A stretch of DNA of 37,931 nt from Rhodococcus yananensis. Its GTDB lineage: Bacteria > Actinomycetota > Actinomycetes > Mycobacteriales > Mycobacteriaceae. Under the pieces are notes generated by a model. The model was not told where the DNA came from. It saw nothing but the letters and a program-made list of their open reading frames with translations, and searched no databases. The stretch spans positions 1 through 37,931 of the forward strand of contig NZ_JAIYEP010000041.1 of assembly GCF_020515525.1 (NCBI RefSeq). Reading direction: 5' to 3'. This document shows, one piece after another, positions 18,133 through 26,097 of the stretch (within the stretch, counting starts at the first letter, position 1; each line of letters opens with the position of its first letter). Made by a program: the position numbers and the translations under genes.

Positions 18133-18787
18133 CCTGTCGGGTGCACGTCACACACGCCGAACATCGACGGAAACGTCGCTACGCACAACTTCTGTGCGCA
18201 ACATCACACCCGCCCGGAGAGGGACCTTCGTCGGTGCGGAGCAAGCCCAACGGCGGTCGCTCGCGGAGGTCGGCGTGGCACGGAGTGCGCCCGATTGATG
18301 CATCGAATGCCACTAATCCCGGCGGATCGTCCGGAGTTCCAAACATACTGTCGGCCAATAGTTTATCCATGGAACAACCGCACCAACAAGATCGATCGGG
18401 CGCGCGCACGCAACATACTGACCGCACAGTAATACTCTGGGCCACCACGACTTCCGGCCGATTCACGCAAAACACCCACGGATACCCGAGCGAACAGACG
18501 GCATGTCCGTACCCATCGGTAACCAACATCAACATCTCTGAATACTTTATCCCCCAACGCATTACCCGTGCTTCATGCGTGCGTCACCGCTCCGCTACCC
18601 CGGTACAGAGCACATGACAACGACGGCCCGGTGCTGCATCATGGTTGGCGCAGGGAATTGCCGGAGCAGCGCAGCACGGCAACACATCAAGCGGGGGAAC
18701 AGTTCTCGCACTCGCACATCACCGGGATCGAGCACGCGCAGGGCGTGTTCGATACGTCGTGACGATCGCCAGCCAGAGGAGACCACA
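18133..18787. other. Long AT-richer leader region before the reductase gene
   Basis: This 655-bp divergent region has no credible gene. The stretch 18,300-18,560 is distinctly AT-richer than its surroundings. It contains the direct repeat aacatactg at 18342-18350 and again at 18412-18420 (70 bp apart). The second copy runs into the inverted repeat TACTG-N6-CAGTA (18416-18431). This is likely promoter and regulatory DNA for the reductase/synthase pair. Confidence 0.45.
18182..18198. promoter_or_regulatory. Inverted repeat upstream of the hydrolase-fold gene
   Basis: Six-base arms CGCACA and TGTGCG are separated by acttc, 50 bp upstream of the start codon at 18132. It could be an operator for a local regulator. 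No cognate regulator gene is adjacent, and the repeat is short. Confidence 0.3.
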
Positions 18788-19618
18788 ATGACCAGCACCG
18801 TCGAGCCCACCACCCAGTTGACCCAGGGCAGCAAGCTGCGCGGCCGCGTCGCCTTCGTGACCGGCGGAACCCGGGGTATCGGCAGCGCCATCAGCCGCAG
18901 CCTCGCCGGCCAGGGCGCCACCGTCGCAGCGGGATACGGGCGCAACACCGCCCAGGCCGACCAGTTCCTCGCCGAACTGAAGGCCACCGGCCAGGACGGC
19001 GCGCGCTACTCGGTGCACAAGGGCGATGTCGCCGATGCCGACGACTGCCGACGCACCATCGACGAGGTCATCGCCGAGCACGGCCGCATCGACATCCTCG
19101 TCAACAACGCCGGTATCACCATCGACCGCACGGTGCTGAAGATGGAGGACTCCGACTGGGACACCGTGCTGAACGTCAACCTCTCCGGTGCGTTCTACCT
19201 CGCGCAGGCCGCCCTGCGACACATGCTCGAGCGCGGCACGGGTCGCATCGTCAACGTGTCGTCGGTCATCGGCGAGACCGGCAACATCGGTCAGGCCAAC
19301 TACGCGGCCTCCAAGGCCGGACTGTTCGGTCTGACCAAGACCCTGGCCAAGGAAGCCGCCTTCCACCTGGGCAAGTCGGGAAAGCTCGCCGGCAACGACA
19401 TCGGCGTCACCGTCAACACCATCACCCCCGGCTTCGTCGCGACCGAGATGGTCGAGACCATTCCCGAGCGTGTGCTCAGCCGCATCACCGACTCGATCCC
19501 CGTCAAGCGTCTCGCAGATCCGCAGGAGATCGCCCGCGTCGTCCACTTCCTCGCCGCGGATGCGTCGGGTTACATCACCGGTCAGGTGTGGGGCGTCAAC
19601 GGCGGACTCGACATGTGA
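18788..19618 (+). CDS. 3-oxoacyl-ACP / acetoacetyl-CoA reductase (SDR family), 276 aa
   Basis: This classical short-chain dehydrogenase has the nucleotide-binding motif TGGTRGIG (25-32), NNAG, and the catalytic Ser159, Tyr172 and Lys176 (NVSSVIGETGNIGQANYAAS). The FabG/PhaB type reduces 3-ketoacyl thioesters with NADPH. The N-terminus is about 15 residues longer than typical FabG. The helix after the active site also carries an insert (KSGKLAGND), a feature of acetoacetyl-CoA reductase-like paralogues. AGAGGAG precedes the ATG. It is followed after 43 bp by a KAS III-like synthase, so the two probably form a condensing and reducing pair, either on CoA substrates or in a dedicated lipid or polyhydroxyalkanoate-type pathway. 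Confidence 0.88.
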   Translation: MTSTVEPTTQLTQGSKLRGRVAFVTGGTRGIGSAISRSLAGQGATVAAGYGRNTAQADQFLAELKATGQDGARYSVHKGDVADADDCRRTIDEVIAEHGRIDILVNNAGITIDRTVLKMEDSDWDTVLNVNLSGAFYLAQAALRHMLERGTGRIVNVSSVIGETGNIGQANYAASKAGLFGLTKTLAKEAAFHLGKSGKLAGNDIGVTVNTITPGFVATEMVETIPERVLSRITDSIPVKRLADPQEIARVVHFLAADASGYITGQVWGVNGGLDM

Positions 19619-19661
19619 TCGCCTACACACAGACTCACCCGAACGAACGGTCCCACGCCTC

Positions 19662-21605
19662 ATGCAGCCTTTCGAACTCAACCGGCACGGACGGATCGTG
19701 TTCCCGTCCAATTTCTTTCCCGAACTCGACTTCTCGACCATCACCAGCGTCGACCACCTCGACGCGGTGATCCGGCGGGACTTCGACACCAAGGCTCCGA
19801 CGGTGTCGGAGATCCTCTCCCGGCACGCCCAGGGCGTCTACCGCTCCAAGTTCGAGTTGATGCGCGACGTCGCCCTGAACATCTTCTGGGCAAACCGATT
19901 CGCGCTCACGATGTTCGAGAAGCGCGCAACCCGCTGGGCGGATGTCCCGCGCGGTCGCGACGATCTGTTCATGCCGATCGTCACCCCGTGGCCGGAGTCG
20001 ACCCAGCGGATGGCGGAGGTCGAATCCGCGTACCGGGGACTCCCTGCCGCGTGGGACGACAACGCCGAGGATGCCATCTTCTCACGCCTGTTCGATGTCT
20101 TCGCCGCACGCAAGCACATCGCGGGCGACCTTCCGACCGTCAAACCCACTGTCGGACAGCTTCTCTCCGATACCGAGAACGTGACGATCCGGCTCGGCGC
20201 CTACGATCCGAACTTCCCGCTGTTCGGCTACGACGAGATCCTCGACTACGACGCGGATGTCGCCGAACTCGAGGCTCTCGGCCGGTGGTCGATGGTGCTG
20301 CACAACCAGCAACCGTGGGATCGCAAGCAGATCGAGCTCGTCTCGGTCGACGAGCTGCGTGACGACGACTACGTGGTGGTGTTCCATCCCCGCGACCGCG
20401 AGGTCCAGCGATTCATCACCCGCGCGATGTCCGGTCGCGCAGGCACGGCCGTCGGGTTCACCTCACCCGAGCCCGTCGAACCGGCGGCACCCTACCCCGC
20501 CGTCGACGTGCGCAGCGAGTTCGCGGTCCGACCCCGCATCGACGCGATCGCCGTCGCGCACGGCGACCAGGTGTGCACCAACGAGGACCTGATCCGCAAC
20601 TCCGCGTACAACTGGTCGCCGATGACGGCCGACGAGATCGTCGCGAAGACCGGAATCGAACAGCGCCGCTACACCTCCGGCACGTTCGAGGATCTGGCGC
20701 TGTCTGCGGCACGGCAGGCGGTCGAACACGCGAACGTCGGCCCCGAGAACATCGGCGCCGTGATCGTGTGCACGTGCACGAGCGGGAGGCTCATCCCGTC
20801 ACTCGCCACGTGGATCTCCGGTGAGCTGGGAATCGCGCAGAGTCACGCGTCGTTCGACCTGATCGCCGCGTGCGCCGGCATGCCGTACGGTCTCGCCGAG
20901 GCCACACGGATCCTGCAGCAGGTCCGTCGCCCGGTGTTGGTGGTGTGCGTCGAGAAGTTCTCCGACAAGATCGGCAGCGTCCGGCCGTCGCGGATGATCT
21001 TCGGCGACGGCGCCGCCGCCATCGTCGTGTCGCCGGCCACCGAAGGCGCCGAGCCCGACATCGAGTACTTCAACAGCTACGCGAGCGGACCGACCAGCCA
21101 GGTCAACTCGATCATCTGGCCGAACCCGGACTTCGACAATGCGATCACCGTGTACGGACCGGAGGTGAAGTCGCTCGCGGGGCGGTACCTGCAGCAGATG
21201 CTCGACGAGATCGCGGCCCTGCCCGCGCCCGCGGGCACCGAGGGTTCGCTGCTCGAGAGCATCGATCTGATCGTGCCGCATCAGGCGAACAAGACGATGA
21301 TCATCGAGCTCGCGGCAGCGGCCGGCCTGAGCGCCGACCGGTTGTACTTCAACATCGAGACCGTCGGGAACGCATCGTCGGCGAGTATCCCGCTGGCCAT
21401 TCACGACGCGGTCCGCGACGGTGTGATCGACCGGCCCGTCCGTATCTTCGCGCCCGGTTTCGGGGCGGGTGCGGTCGCCGGATACACGGTGATGCGGGTA
21501 GATCCATCGGTCGTCGTACCGTTCCGTCACGCGGACGAGCACGCAGAGATCGATCCGGCGCACGGAACGCCGTCACCCGACGACGTCGAGCTCGCGTTCC
21601 ACTGA
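19662..21605 (+). CDS. 3-oxoacyl-ACP synthase III-like enzyme with long N-terminal domain, 647 aa
   Basis: Residues about 300-630 form a thiolase-fold KAS III with a complete Cys-His-Asn triad: Cys404 in LIAACAGMPYG, His540 in VPHQANKTM and Asn570 in TVGNASSASIP. GIEQRRYTS and IFGDGAAAIVV are also family hallmarks. Such enzymes condense an acyl-CoA with malonyl-ACP or malonyl-CoA. Residues 1-300 (starting MQPFELNRHGRIVFPSNFFP) form an extra domain that I cannot assign; normal FabH is only about 330 residues. No signal peptide is present. The start lacks a clear ribosome binding site, but the gene lies 43 bp after the reductase gene, so it is probably cotranscribed and perhaps coupled. A hairpin terminator follows. 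Confidence 0.85.
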   Translation: MQPFELNRHGRIVFPSNFFPELDFSTITSVDHLDAVIRRDFDTKAPTVSEILSRHAQGVYRSKFELMRDVALNIFWANRFALTMFEKRATRWADVPRGRDDLFMPIVTPWPESTQRMAEVESAYRGLPAAWDDNAEDAIFSRLFDVFAARKHIAGDLPTVKPTVGQLLSDTENVTIRLGAYDPNFPLFGYDEILDYDADVAELEALGRWSMVLHNQQPWDRKQIELVSVDELRDDDYVVVFHPRDREVQRFITRAMSGRAGTAVGFTSPEPVEPAAPYPAVDVRSEFAVRPRIDAIAVAHGDQVCTNEDLIRNSAYNWSPMTADEIVAKTGIEQRRYTSGTFEDLALSAARQAVEHANVGPENIGAVIVCTCTSGRLIPSLATWISGELGIAQSHASFDLIAACAGMPYGLAEATRILQQVRRPVLVVCVEKFSDKIGSVRPSRMIFGDGAAAIVVSPATEGAEPDIEYFNSYASGPTSQVNSIIWPNPDFDNAITVYGPEVKSLAGRYLQQMLDEIAALPAPAGTEGSLLESIDLIVPHQANKTMIIELAAAAGLSADRLYFNIETVGNASSASIPLAIHDAVRDGVIDRPVRIFAPGFGAGAVAGYTVMRVDPSVVVPFRHADEHAEIDPAHGTPSPDDVELAFH

Positions 21606-21618
21606 CCCCACCCTGCCC

Positions 21619-21656
21619 GTCGGCCCGTCCGTAACGTTTGTTGCGGACGGGCCGAC
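21619..21656 (+). terminator. Hairpin terminator after the synthase gene
   Basis: Perfect 13-bp arms gtcggcccgtccg and cggacgggccgac surround a 12-nt loop, 13 bp after the stop codon. The loop contains a short T-rich stretch (gttt). This closes the reductase/synthase transcript. Confidence 0.85.
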
Positions 21657-21711
21657 ACGTGGTCGAGTGCGGCGCCCCCACGGCACCGCCCCTCCCGAAA
21701 GGCACAACTAC

Positions 21712-22113
21712 ATGAAGATCCGTCGCTTCACCGCGGCCGCCGTCGGCTGCCTCGCGCTGACCGTCGTCGCGCCTGCGAGCGCCACTGCGTTCCCGCTGGT
21801 GAACCTGCTTCCGACGGGCATCGCCGATCTGATCGGCTCGGGCTCGGCGAATCCGTTCGCTCCCCCGCCACCGGCGCCCGCACCCGCACCCGCGCCGCCC
21901 GTTGCTCCGGCACCGCCCGTCGCCCCTGCGCCCGCACCGCAGCAGTCCACACCGGCACCCGCACCGCAGCGGTCTGCCCCGAGCGGGGGCTACAAGAACT
22001 GCACCGAGGCGTGGAACGCCGGTGTCGCTCCGCTGTACCGCGACGAACCCGGTTACGCTCCGCGTCTCGACCGCGACGACGACGGCAAGGCCTGCGAGAT
22101 CGACCCCCGCTGA
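21712..22113 (+). CDS. Secreted excalibur calcium-binding domain protein, 133 aa
   Basis: The signal peptide (residues 1-27, ending ASATAFP) is followed by a Pro/Ala-rich linker (50-90). The excalibur domain (94-129) comprises YKNCTEAWNAG, PGYAPRLD and the EF-hand-like DRDDDGKACE, with acidic ligands D120, D122 and D124 and the conserved Cys97/Cys128 pair. Excalibur domains bind calcium at the cell surface. AAAGG precedes the ATG. It stands alone after the terminator at 21,656 and is not linked to any recognised enzyme gene. Its function beyond calcium binding is unknown. Confidence 0.9.
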   Translation: MKIRRFTAAAVGCLALTVVAPASATAFPLVNLLPTGIADLIGSGSANPFAPPPPAPAPAPAPPVAPAPPVAPAPAPQQSTPAPAPQRSAPSGGYKNCTEAWNAGVAPLYRDEPGYAPRLDRDDDGKACEIDPR

Positions 22114-22132
22114 TCCACCCGTGGGGCCCGGG

Positions 22133-22417
22133 TCATCCCGATCGGGTGTGCACACACCGATGGTCACGTTCCTCGGAGCCATCGGAAGCGGCACTCCCGA
22201 TCGGGATTTCCCTGCTCGATGCAGTCGGTGGGGTCTCGACCGAGCCGTGCGGCCGCAGATCGACACGCCGCGCTTCGCACTCGCTGCACCGAACGTAGAG
22301 CACCCACCCCGCCGAGGTGGAGTGCCGCGATTCCACCGTCCAACCGTGTTCGTGGGCAGGGGGAAGCACAGGGTCGGGCTCGCCGTGACTCGTCCGCGTG
22401 GTCATGTGCACCACCAT
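22133..22417 (-). CDS. Small Cys-containing conserved-type hypothetical protein, 94 aa
   Basis: I do not recognise a named family, but the composition looks coding: GWTVESRHSTSAGWVLYVRC is followed by SECEARRVDLRP, giving a CxxC pair and alternating strands, as in small beta-rich proteins of actinobacteria. The ATG at 22417 has AAGGG about 9 nt upstream; an ATG at 22405 is an alternative. It is divergent from the CGNR gene, with only 14 bp between the two start codons, so the promoters must overlap the opposing coding sequences or the transcripts are leaderless. Confidence 0.5.
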   Translation of the reverse strand: MVVHMTTRTSHGEPDPVLPPAHEHGWTVESRHSTSAGWVLYVRCSECEARRVDLRPHGSVETPPTASSREIPIGSAASDGSEERDHRCVHTRSG

Positions 22418-22431
22418 GATGTAATGCCCTT

Positions 22432-22965
22432 ATGCATCTCAACCCTTACGGCGAGTACGCGGTGCTGCTGGCGGCATCACTGGCCAACGCCTGGCCCGCC
22501 ACGCGCGGCGACATCGTCGCGCGCACCCGAGATGTCGGGATGACGATGGAGTTCGCCGAAGCGCCCGACGATCACCTCCGCACGCGCGAGGTCGTCGACG
22601 ACTGGCTGACGGTCGTGGACGCGGCAGACCCGAACGAACGCGCGCGTCTGCTCAACGCCCAGATGGCCACGGCCACCGCGTATCCCCGGTTGACCGACCA
22701 CGACGACGAGGGCTGGCACCTCCACTACCGCGCCGAGGAGACATCACTGCCGGACGTGCTCCGTTCCGTCATCAGTGTGGGTACCGCGCTGCACCTGACC
22801 ACCCGCGGTATGCACCGCCTCGGACGCTGCGCCGCGGGACGCACCCCCGGGGATCCGTGCACGGCCGTGGTCGTCGACGTCACACGAAACGGACGTCAGC
22901 GCTACTGCTCCGTGCGCTGCGCGAATCGCGCGGCCGTCCGCCGACACCGGGCCGCGGGCCGATGA
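22432..22965 (+). CDS. CGNR zinc-finger / ABATE-domain protein, 177 aa
   Basis: The C-terminus carries the CGNR-type zinc finger: C133 (GRCAAG), C143 (DPCTAV) and C159/C163 in RYCSVRCANRAAVRRHR. The N-terminal part (about 5-110) has the layout of the ABATE stress-sensing domain (DUF1470). Such proteins are thought to be stress-linked transcription factors of actinobacteria; the ligand and targets are unknown. The ATG at 22432 has no clear ribosome binding site and may be leaderless. The gene is divergent from a small hypothetical gene and precedes the two-component cluster by about 100 bp, but has no obvious link to it. Confidence 0.83.
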   Translation: MHLNPYGEYAVLLAASLANAWPATRGDIVARTRDVGMTMEFAEAPDDHLRTREVVDDWLTVVDAADPNERARLLNAQMATATAYPRLTDHDDEGWHLHYRAEETSLPDVLRSVISVGTALHLTTRGMHRLGRCAAGRTPGDPCTAVVVDVTRNGRQRYCSVRCANRAAVRRHRAAGR

Positions 22966-23006
22966 CCCCGCGTCGTCGACGGAAGGCGGCACCGACGATC
23001 TCGTCG

Positions 23007-23034
23007 ACCGAGATGAGAGCTCTCTCATCTCGGT
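23007..23034. promoter_or_regulatory. Inverted repeat, likely response-regulator site A
   Basis: Perfect 13-bp arms accgagatgagag and ctctcatctcggt are separated by ct, 39 bp upstream of the first gene of the two-component operon. The core is ATGAG-N6-CTCAT, and the same core and spacing occur at site B (26024-26045) before the other acidic-protein gene. It could in principle be a terminator for the CGNR gene, but the shared core favours an operator. Confidence 0.6.
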
Positions 23035-23073
23035 CTCATCGGTACATCACACGACTCGACGACCCTCGAGGGC

Positions 23074-23388
23074 GTGAAGATCGTCTGGACAGTGCTCGGA
23101 GCAGCCGTGGCCGCAGCAGCGGTGATCGTGTGGTTCGCCGTGCGTCCGGCCGAACCCGGCGAACCGATGCCCCACGCGCCGATCGTCGCCCCCGCCGTGA
23201 CGACTTCCCCCGATGCGGACGTCCGGCGGCAGGCACCGACGTCCGACCCCGGCGGAATCGTCCCACCTCCCCCCGCCTACGACGATCGGGACGACGATGA
23301 TGACGGGGACGACGATGATCCGGATGGCGACGACGAGGACGACGATCGAGGCGATGACGATGACGATGATGATCCGGACGAGCGCTGA
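23074..23388 (+). CDS. Small membrane-anchored Asp-rich protein, 104 aa
   Basis: An N-terminal hydrophobic segment (residues 3-23, WTVLGAAVAAAAVIVWFAV) is followed by a Pro-rich linker. The tail (70-103) is almost entirely Asp with a few Arg, Gly and Glu residues. It is probably exported or anchored, with the acidic tail outside, where it could bind divalent cations. The GTG start has GAGGG too close to be a standard ribosome binding site, so a leaderless transcript is possible. It lies 12 bp before the histidine kinase gene and is probably cotranscribed with it. The family is unassigned. The coding assignment rests on the signal-like N-terminus and the paired acidic protein at 25,598. Confidence 0.65.
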   Translation: MKIVWTVLGAAVAAAAVIVWFAVRPAEPGEPMPHAPIVAPAVTTSPDADVRRQAPTSDPGGIVPPPPAYDDRDDDDDGDDDDPDGDDEDDDRGDDDDDDDPDER

Positions 23389-23400
23389 CCCCGGCCGGTG

Positions 23401-24852
23401 ATGTCGACGATCCCGCGTCGATGGCCCCGACTCCGCAGCGCCCGGGCCCGGATCGCGGGGTGGGTGCTGCTCCTCGTGTTGTCCGCGCTCGCCGTCATCA
23501 GCCTGCTCACCTGGTTCCTGACCATCAGATCCGTCGATCAGCGGATGCGCGATTCGCTGCGCACGGAGATCGCCGAGTTCACCACACTCACCGAATCCGG
23601 CGTCGACCCCGCCACCGGTGCACCGTTCGCGACCGTCGACGACGTCCTCCGCGTGGTGATCACCTACAACCTGGCGCGACCCAACGAGAAGTTCCTCGGA
23701 TACGTCGACGGGCAGTTCCGGTTCCAGAGCCGCGAGCAGGCACCGATCCGCCTCGCCGACGACACGGGCTTCACCGATCTCGTCGCCTCGAGCACCCACC
23801 CCGTGGAGGGCTCGTACGAGAGCGGTGCCGGCGAGGTCCTGTACCTCGCGGTACCCGTGTCCCTCGACAACGATCCCGCCCACGGGGTGGTCGTCGCCGC
23901 GTACTTCGCCGACCAGGAACGCGAGAGCGCGAACGACACCGGGCGGATCATGGCGGTGGGAGGTGCCGTCACCGCCATCGCCGCGGCCGCGGGATCGTGG
24001 GTGCTCGCGGGCCGGATCCTCGCCCCCGTCCGCAACATCACCACCACCGCCCACTCGATCACCGAAACCGACCTCTCGGGTCGGATACCACCGTCGTCGC
24101 CGGATCCGGGGGACGAATTCGGTGTCCTCACCGCAACTCTCAACGATATGCTCGACCGTGTCGAATCCGCGGTGTCGGGCCGACGTCGGTTTCTGGACGA
24201 TGCCGGACACGAGCTTCGCACACCCATCACGATCGTCCGCGGGCACCTCGACGTCATGACCGCGACGGATCCGCAGGACGTGCGGCAGACGGTCGCACTC
24301 GTCGACGACGAACTCGAACGCATGAACCGCATCGTCTCCGATCTGCTGTTGCTCGCCCGAGCCGAACAACCGGAGTTCATCCGGCGCACCGTCGTCGACG
24401 TCGCGGCACTCACCGACGAGATCTTCGGGAAGGCGAGCCGACTCGCCGACCGAAACTGGGTGCTCGAGGCGTCGTCGCCCGCACACGCGCCCCTGGACGC
24501 CCAGCGCATCACCCAGGCGGTCCTCGCTCTCGCCGACAACGCCGTCCACCACACCGATGCCGGCGACCGGATCGGCATCGGGAGTCAGCTCGCCGACGGG
24601 CGGATCCGGATCTGGGTGAGCGACACCGGATCAGGTATCGACGAGGACGAGCAGAAGATCATCTTCGACCGCTTCTCGCGTGGTCGTTCGGCGACGACCC
24701 GCACCGACGGTGCCGGACTGGGACTGTCGATCGTTCGAGCCATCGCCCAGGCACACGGCGGTGCCGTGTCCGTCGGTAGCGTGCCCGGCCGCGGCTCCAC
24801 CTTCACCGTCACCGTTCCCGTCGATCCTCCGAGCGGAAGCGAGTCCCGATGA
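23401..24852 (+). CDS. Sensor histidine kinase, 483 aa
   Basis: The membrane-bound kinase has a first transmembrane helix (about 19-42), an extracytoplasmic sensor region (about 43-180), a second transmembrane helix (about 180-205) and a HAMP domain. The DHp domain has His270 in FLDDAGHELRTPITIVRGHL. The HATPase domain shows the N-box (LALADNAVHHT), DTGSGI and GAGLGLSIVRAI. An in-frame GTG directly before the ATG is an alternative start. The 3' end overlaps the response-regulator gene by 4 nt (ATGA). Its stimulus is unknown; the neighbouring acidic surface proteins suggest cations or envelope stress. Confidence 0.95.
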   Translation: MSTIPRRWPRLRSARARIAGWVLLLVLSALAVISLLTWFLTIRSVDQRMRDSLRTEIAEFTTLTESGVDPATGAPFATVDDVLRVVITYNLARPNEKFLGYVDGQFRFQSREQAPIRLADDTGFTDLVASSTHPVEGSYESGAGEVLYLAVPVSLDNDPAHGVVVAAYFADQERESANDTGRIMAVGGAVTAIAAAAGSWVLAGRILAPVRNITTTAHSITETDLSGRIPPSSPDPGDEFGVLTATLNDMLDRVESAVSGRRRFLDDAGHELRTPITIVRGHLDVMTATDPQDVRQTVALVDDELERMNRIVSDLLLLARAEQPEFIRRTVVDVAALTDEIFGKASRLADRNWVLEASSPAHAPLDAQRITQAVLALADNAVHHTDAGDRIGIGSQLADGRIRIWVSDTGSGIDEDEQKIIFDRFSRGRSATTRTDGAGLGLSIVRAIAQAHGGAVSVGSVPGRGSTFTVTVPVDPPSGSESR

Positions 24853-25514
24853 GTCGAATCCTGATCGCCGAGGACGAACCCCGGATCTCGTCGTTCATCG
24901 AGAAGGGCCTCCGTGCCAACGGATTCAGCACGGAGATCGTCGAGGACGGCGTGACGGCCTACGGCCGGGCACGCAGCGGCGACCACGACCTCATGGTGCT
25001 CGACATCGGGCTTCCGCAGATGGACGGATTCGCCGTACTCACACTGCTGCGCCGCGACGGATCGTCACTGCCCGTGATCGTCCTGACCGCACGCGACAGC
25101 GTGCACGACGTGGTCGCCGGCCTCGAAGGTGGAGCCGACGACTACATGCCGAAACCGTTCAAGTTCGAGGAACTCGTCGCTCGGATCCGTCTGCGGCTCG
25201 GAGGTGGGCGACCATCGGCGGTCACCACCCTCGACAACGGGGATCTGACCCTCGATCTGCGGACCCGACAGGCGCGGACGGGTAGCACGGTCGTCGATCT
25301 GTCCGCCCGCGAGTTCGCCCTGGCGGAAGCGTTCATGAGGCATCCGGGGCAAGTACTCAGCCGCGAGCAACTGTTGTCGAACGTATGGGGTTTCGACTAC
25401 GACCCGGGTTCGAACGTCGTGGACGTCTACGTCCGCTATCTCCGCGCGAAGATCGGTGCCGACCGCATCGAGACGGTGCGCGGGATGGGGTATCGACTCG
25501 TCGATCGTGCGTGA
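24849..25514 (+). CDS. OmpR-family response regulator, 221 aa
   Basis: The receiver domain (1-115) has the acidic pair in AEDEPR, the phospho-acceptor Asp52 in LMVLDIGLP, the switch Thr in IVLTARD and Lys in YMPKPFKFEEL. The C-terminal winged helix (130-218) ends with SNVVDVYVRYLRAKIG and the ETVRGMGYRL turn. Translation is coupled to the kinase by a 4-nt overlap. It probably binds the ATGAG-N6-CTCAT elements at 23,013 and 26,024, controlling its own operon and the divergent-side acidic protein. Confidence 0.95.
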   Translation: MSRILIAEDEPRISSFIEKGLRANGFSTEIVEDGVTAYGRARSGDHDLMVLDIGLPQMDGFAVLTLLRRDGSSLPVIVLTARDSVHDVVAGLEGGADDYMPKPFKFEELVARIRLRLGGGRPSAVTTLDNGDLTLDLRTRQARTGSTVVDLSAREFALAEAFMRHPGQVLSREQLLSNVWGFDYDPGSNVVDVYVRYLRAKIGADRIETVRGMGYRLVDRA

Positions 25515-25534
25515 TCGTACCGACGACTCCCACC

Positions 25535-25559
25535 CCGCGGATCGACGCGGGATCCGCGG
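25535..25559. terminator. Hairpin between the response regulator and convergent acidic-protein gene
   Basis: The arms ccgcggatc and gatccgcgg enclose a 7-nt loop, 20 bp after the response-regulator stop and 38 bp beyond the stop of the convergent gene. It is a likely shared terminator. Confidence 0.6.
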
Positions 25560-25597
25560 CGGCGGAAGGTGCCGGACGGGCGGGGTTCGATATCCCC

Positions 25598-25942
25598 TCA
25601 GTCGTCCCAGAAGTCGTCGTCCCAGAAGTCGTCGTCCCGATCGTCATCGTCGTCGTGGAGATCGTCGCACCGATCGTCCCAGTCGTCGTAGAACTCCTCG
25701 ACGTGGTCCGGGTACCGGTCGTCCCAGTCGTCGTACCATCCGTCGCACGTGCTGACGTCGATGACCGGGAACTCCCCACCGGGCTGCGACACCGGCGACG
25801 GGGCCCGCTGCACGGAAATCGGTGCCGGAGCGTTCGACTCACGCCGTTCGTCCGGATCGTCGGCGGATGCGACGCCCACCGCACCCACCGTGACCGCTGC
25901 TGCCAGAGCACCGACTGCCAACCACTTCCTACCGAACTCCAT
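25598..25942 (-). CDS. Secreted Asp/Trp-rich acidic protein, 114 aa
   Basis: The signal peptide (1-27, KWLAVGALAAAVTVGAVGVA then SADD) is preceded by an ideal AGGAGG before the ATG at 25942. The mature region carries two YDDWDDR(Y/C) repeats (70-77 and 85-92) with Cys66 and Cys92. It ends in an Asp-rich tail with two tandem FWDD units encoded by 15-bp DNA repeats. The protein is extracellular and probably binds cations. It has no enzymatic motif. The promoter region contains the ATGAG-N6-CTCAT element shared with the two-component operon, so it is a probable target of the adjacent regulator. It resembles the other Asp-rich protein (23,074) in composition only. Confidence 0.82.
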   Translation of the reverse strand: MEFGRKWLAVGALAAAVTVGAVGVASADDPDERRESNAPAPISVQRAPSPVSQPGGEFPVIDVSTCDGWYDDWDDRYPDHVEEFYDDWDDRCDDLHDDDDDRDDDFWDDDFWDD

Positions 25943-26023
25943 CTCGTTCCTCCTGTGGGACGGTGCGCCCTGTTGCGCACGACCCAATCTGGTGGACCGA
26001 GGTGAGAGACCGGGGAGACCCGT

Positions 26024-26045
26024 ATGAGGATGCTCTCATCTTCGG
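26024..26045. promoter_or_regulatory. Likely response-regulator site B (ATGAG-N6-CTCAT)
   Basis: The core ATGAG (26024-26028), six bases and CTCAT (26035-26039) match site A in sequence and spacing. The right flank CTCATCTTCGG resembles CTCATCTCGG at site A. A further half-site accgaggtgagag lies at 25996-26008. The element is about 80 bp upstream of the acidic-protein start codon at 25942. Confidence 0.55.
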
Positions 26046-26097
26046 CGGGTCCGAGCGTTCGTGCGGCCCCGGACACGCGTGGTCGATGCCCTCGACG

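Noticed and set aside
18179-18562. Minus-strand open frame of 127 codons in the reductase leader
   Set aside because: It is Cys/Arg-rich with no fold pattern and lies in AT-richer regulatory DNA. No support for coding.
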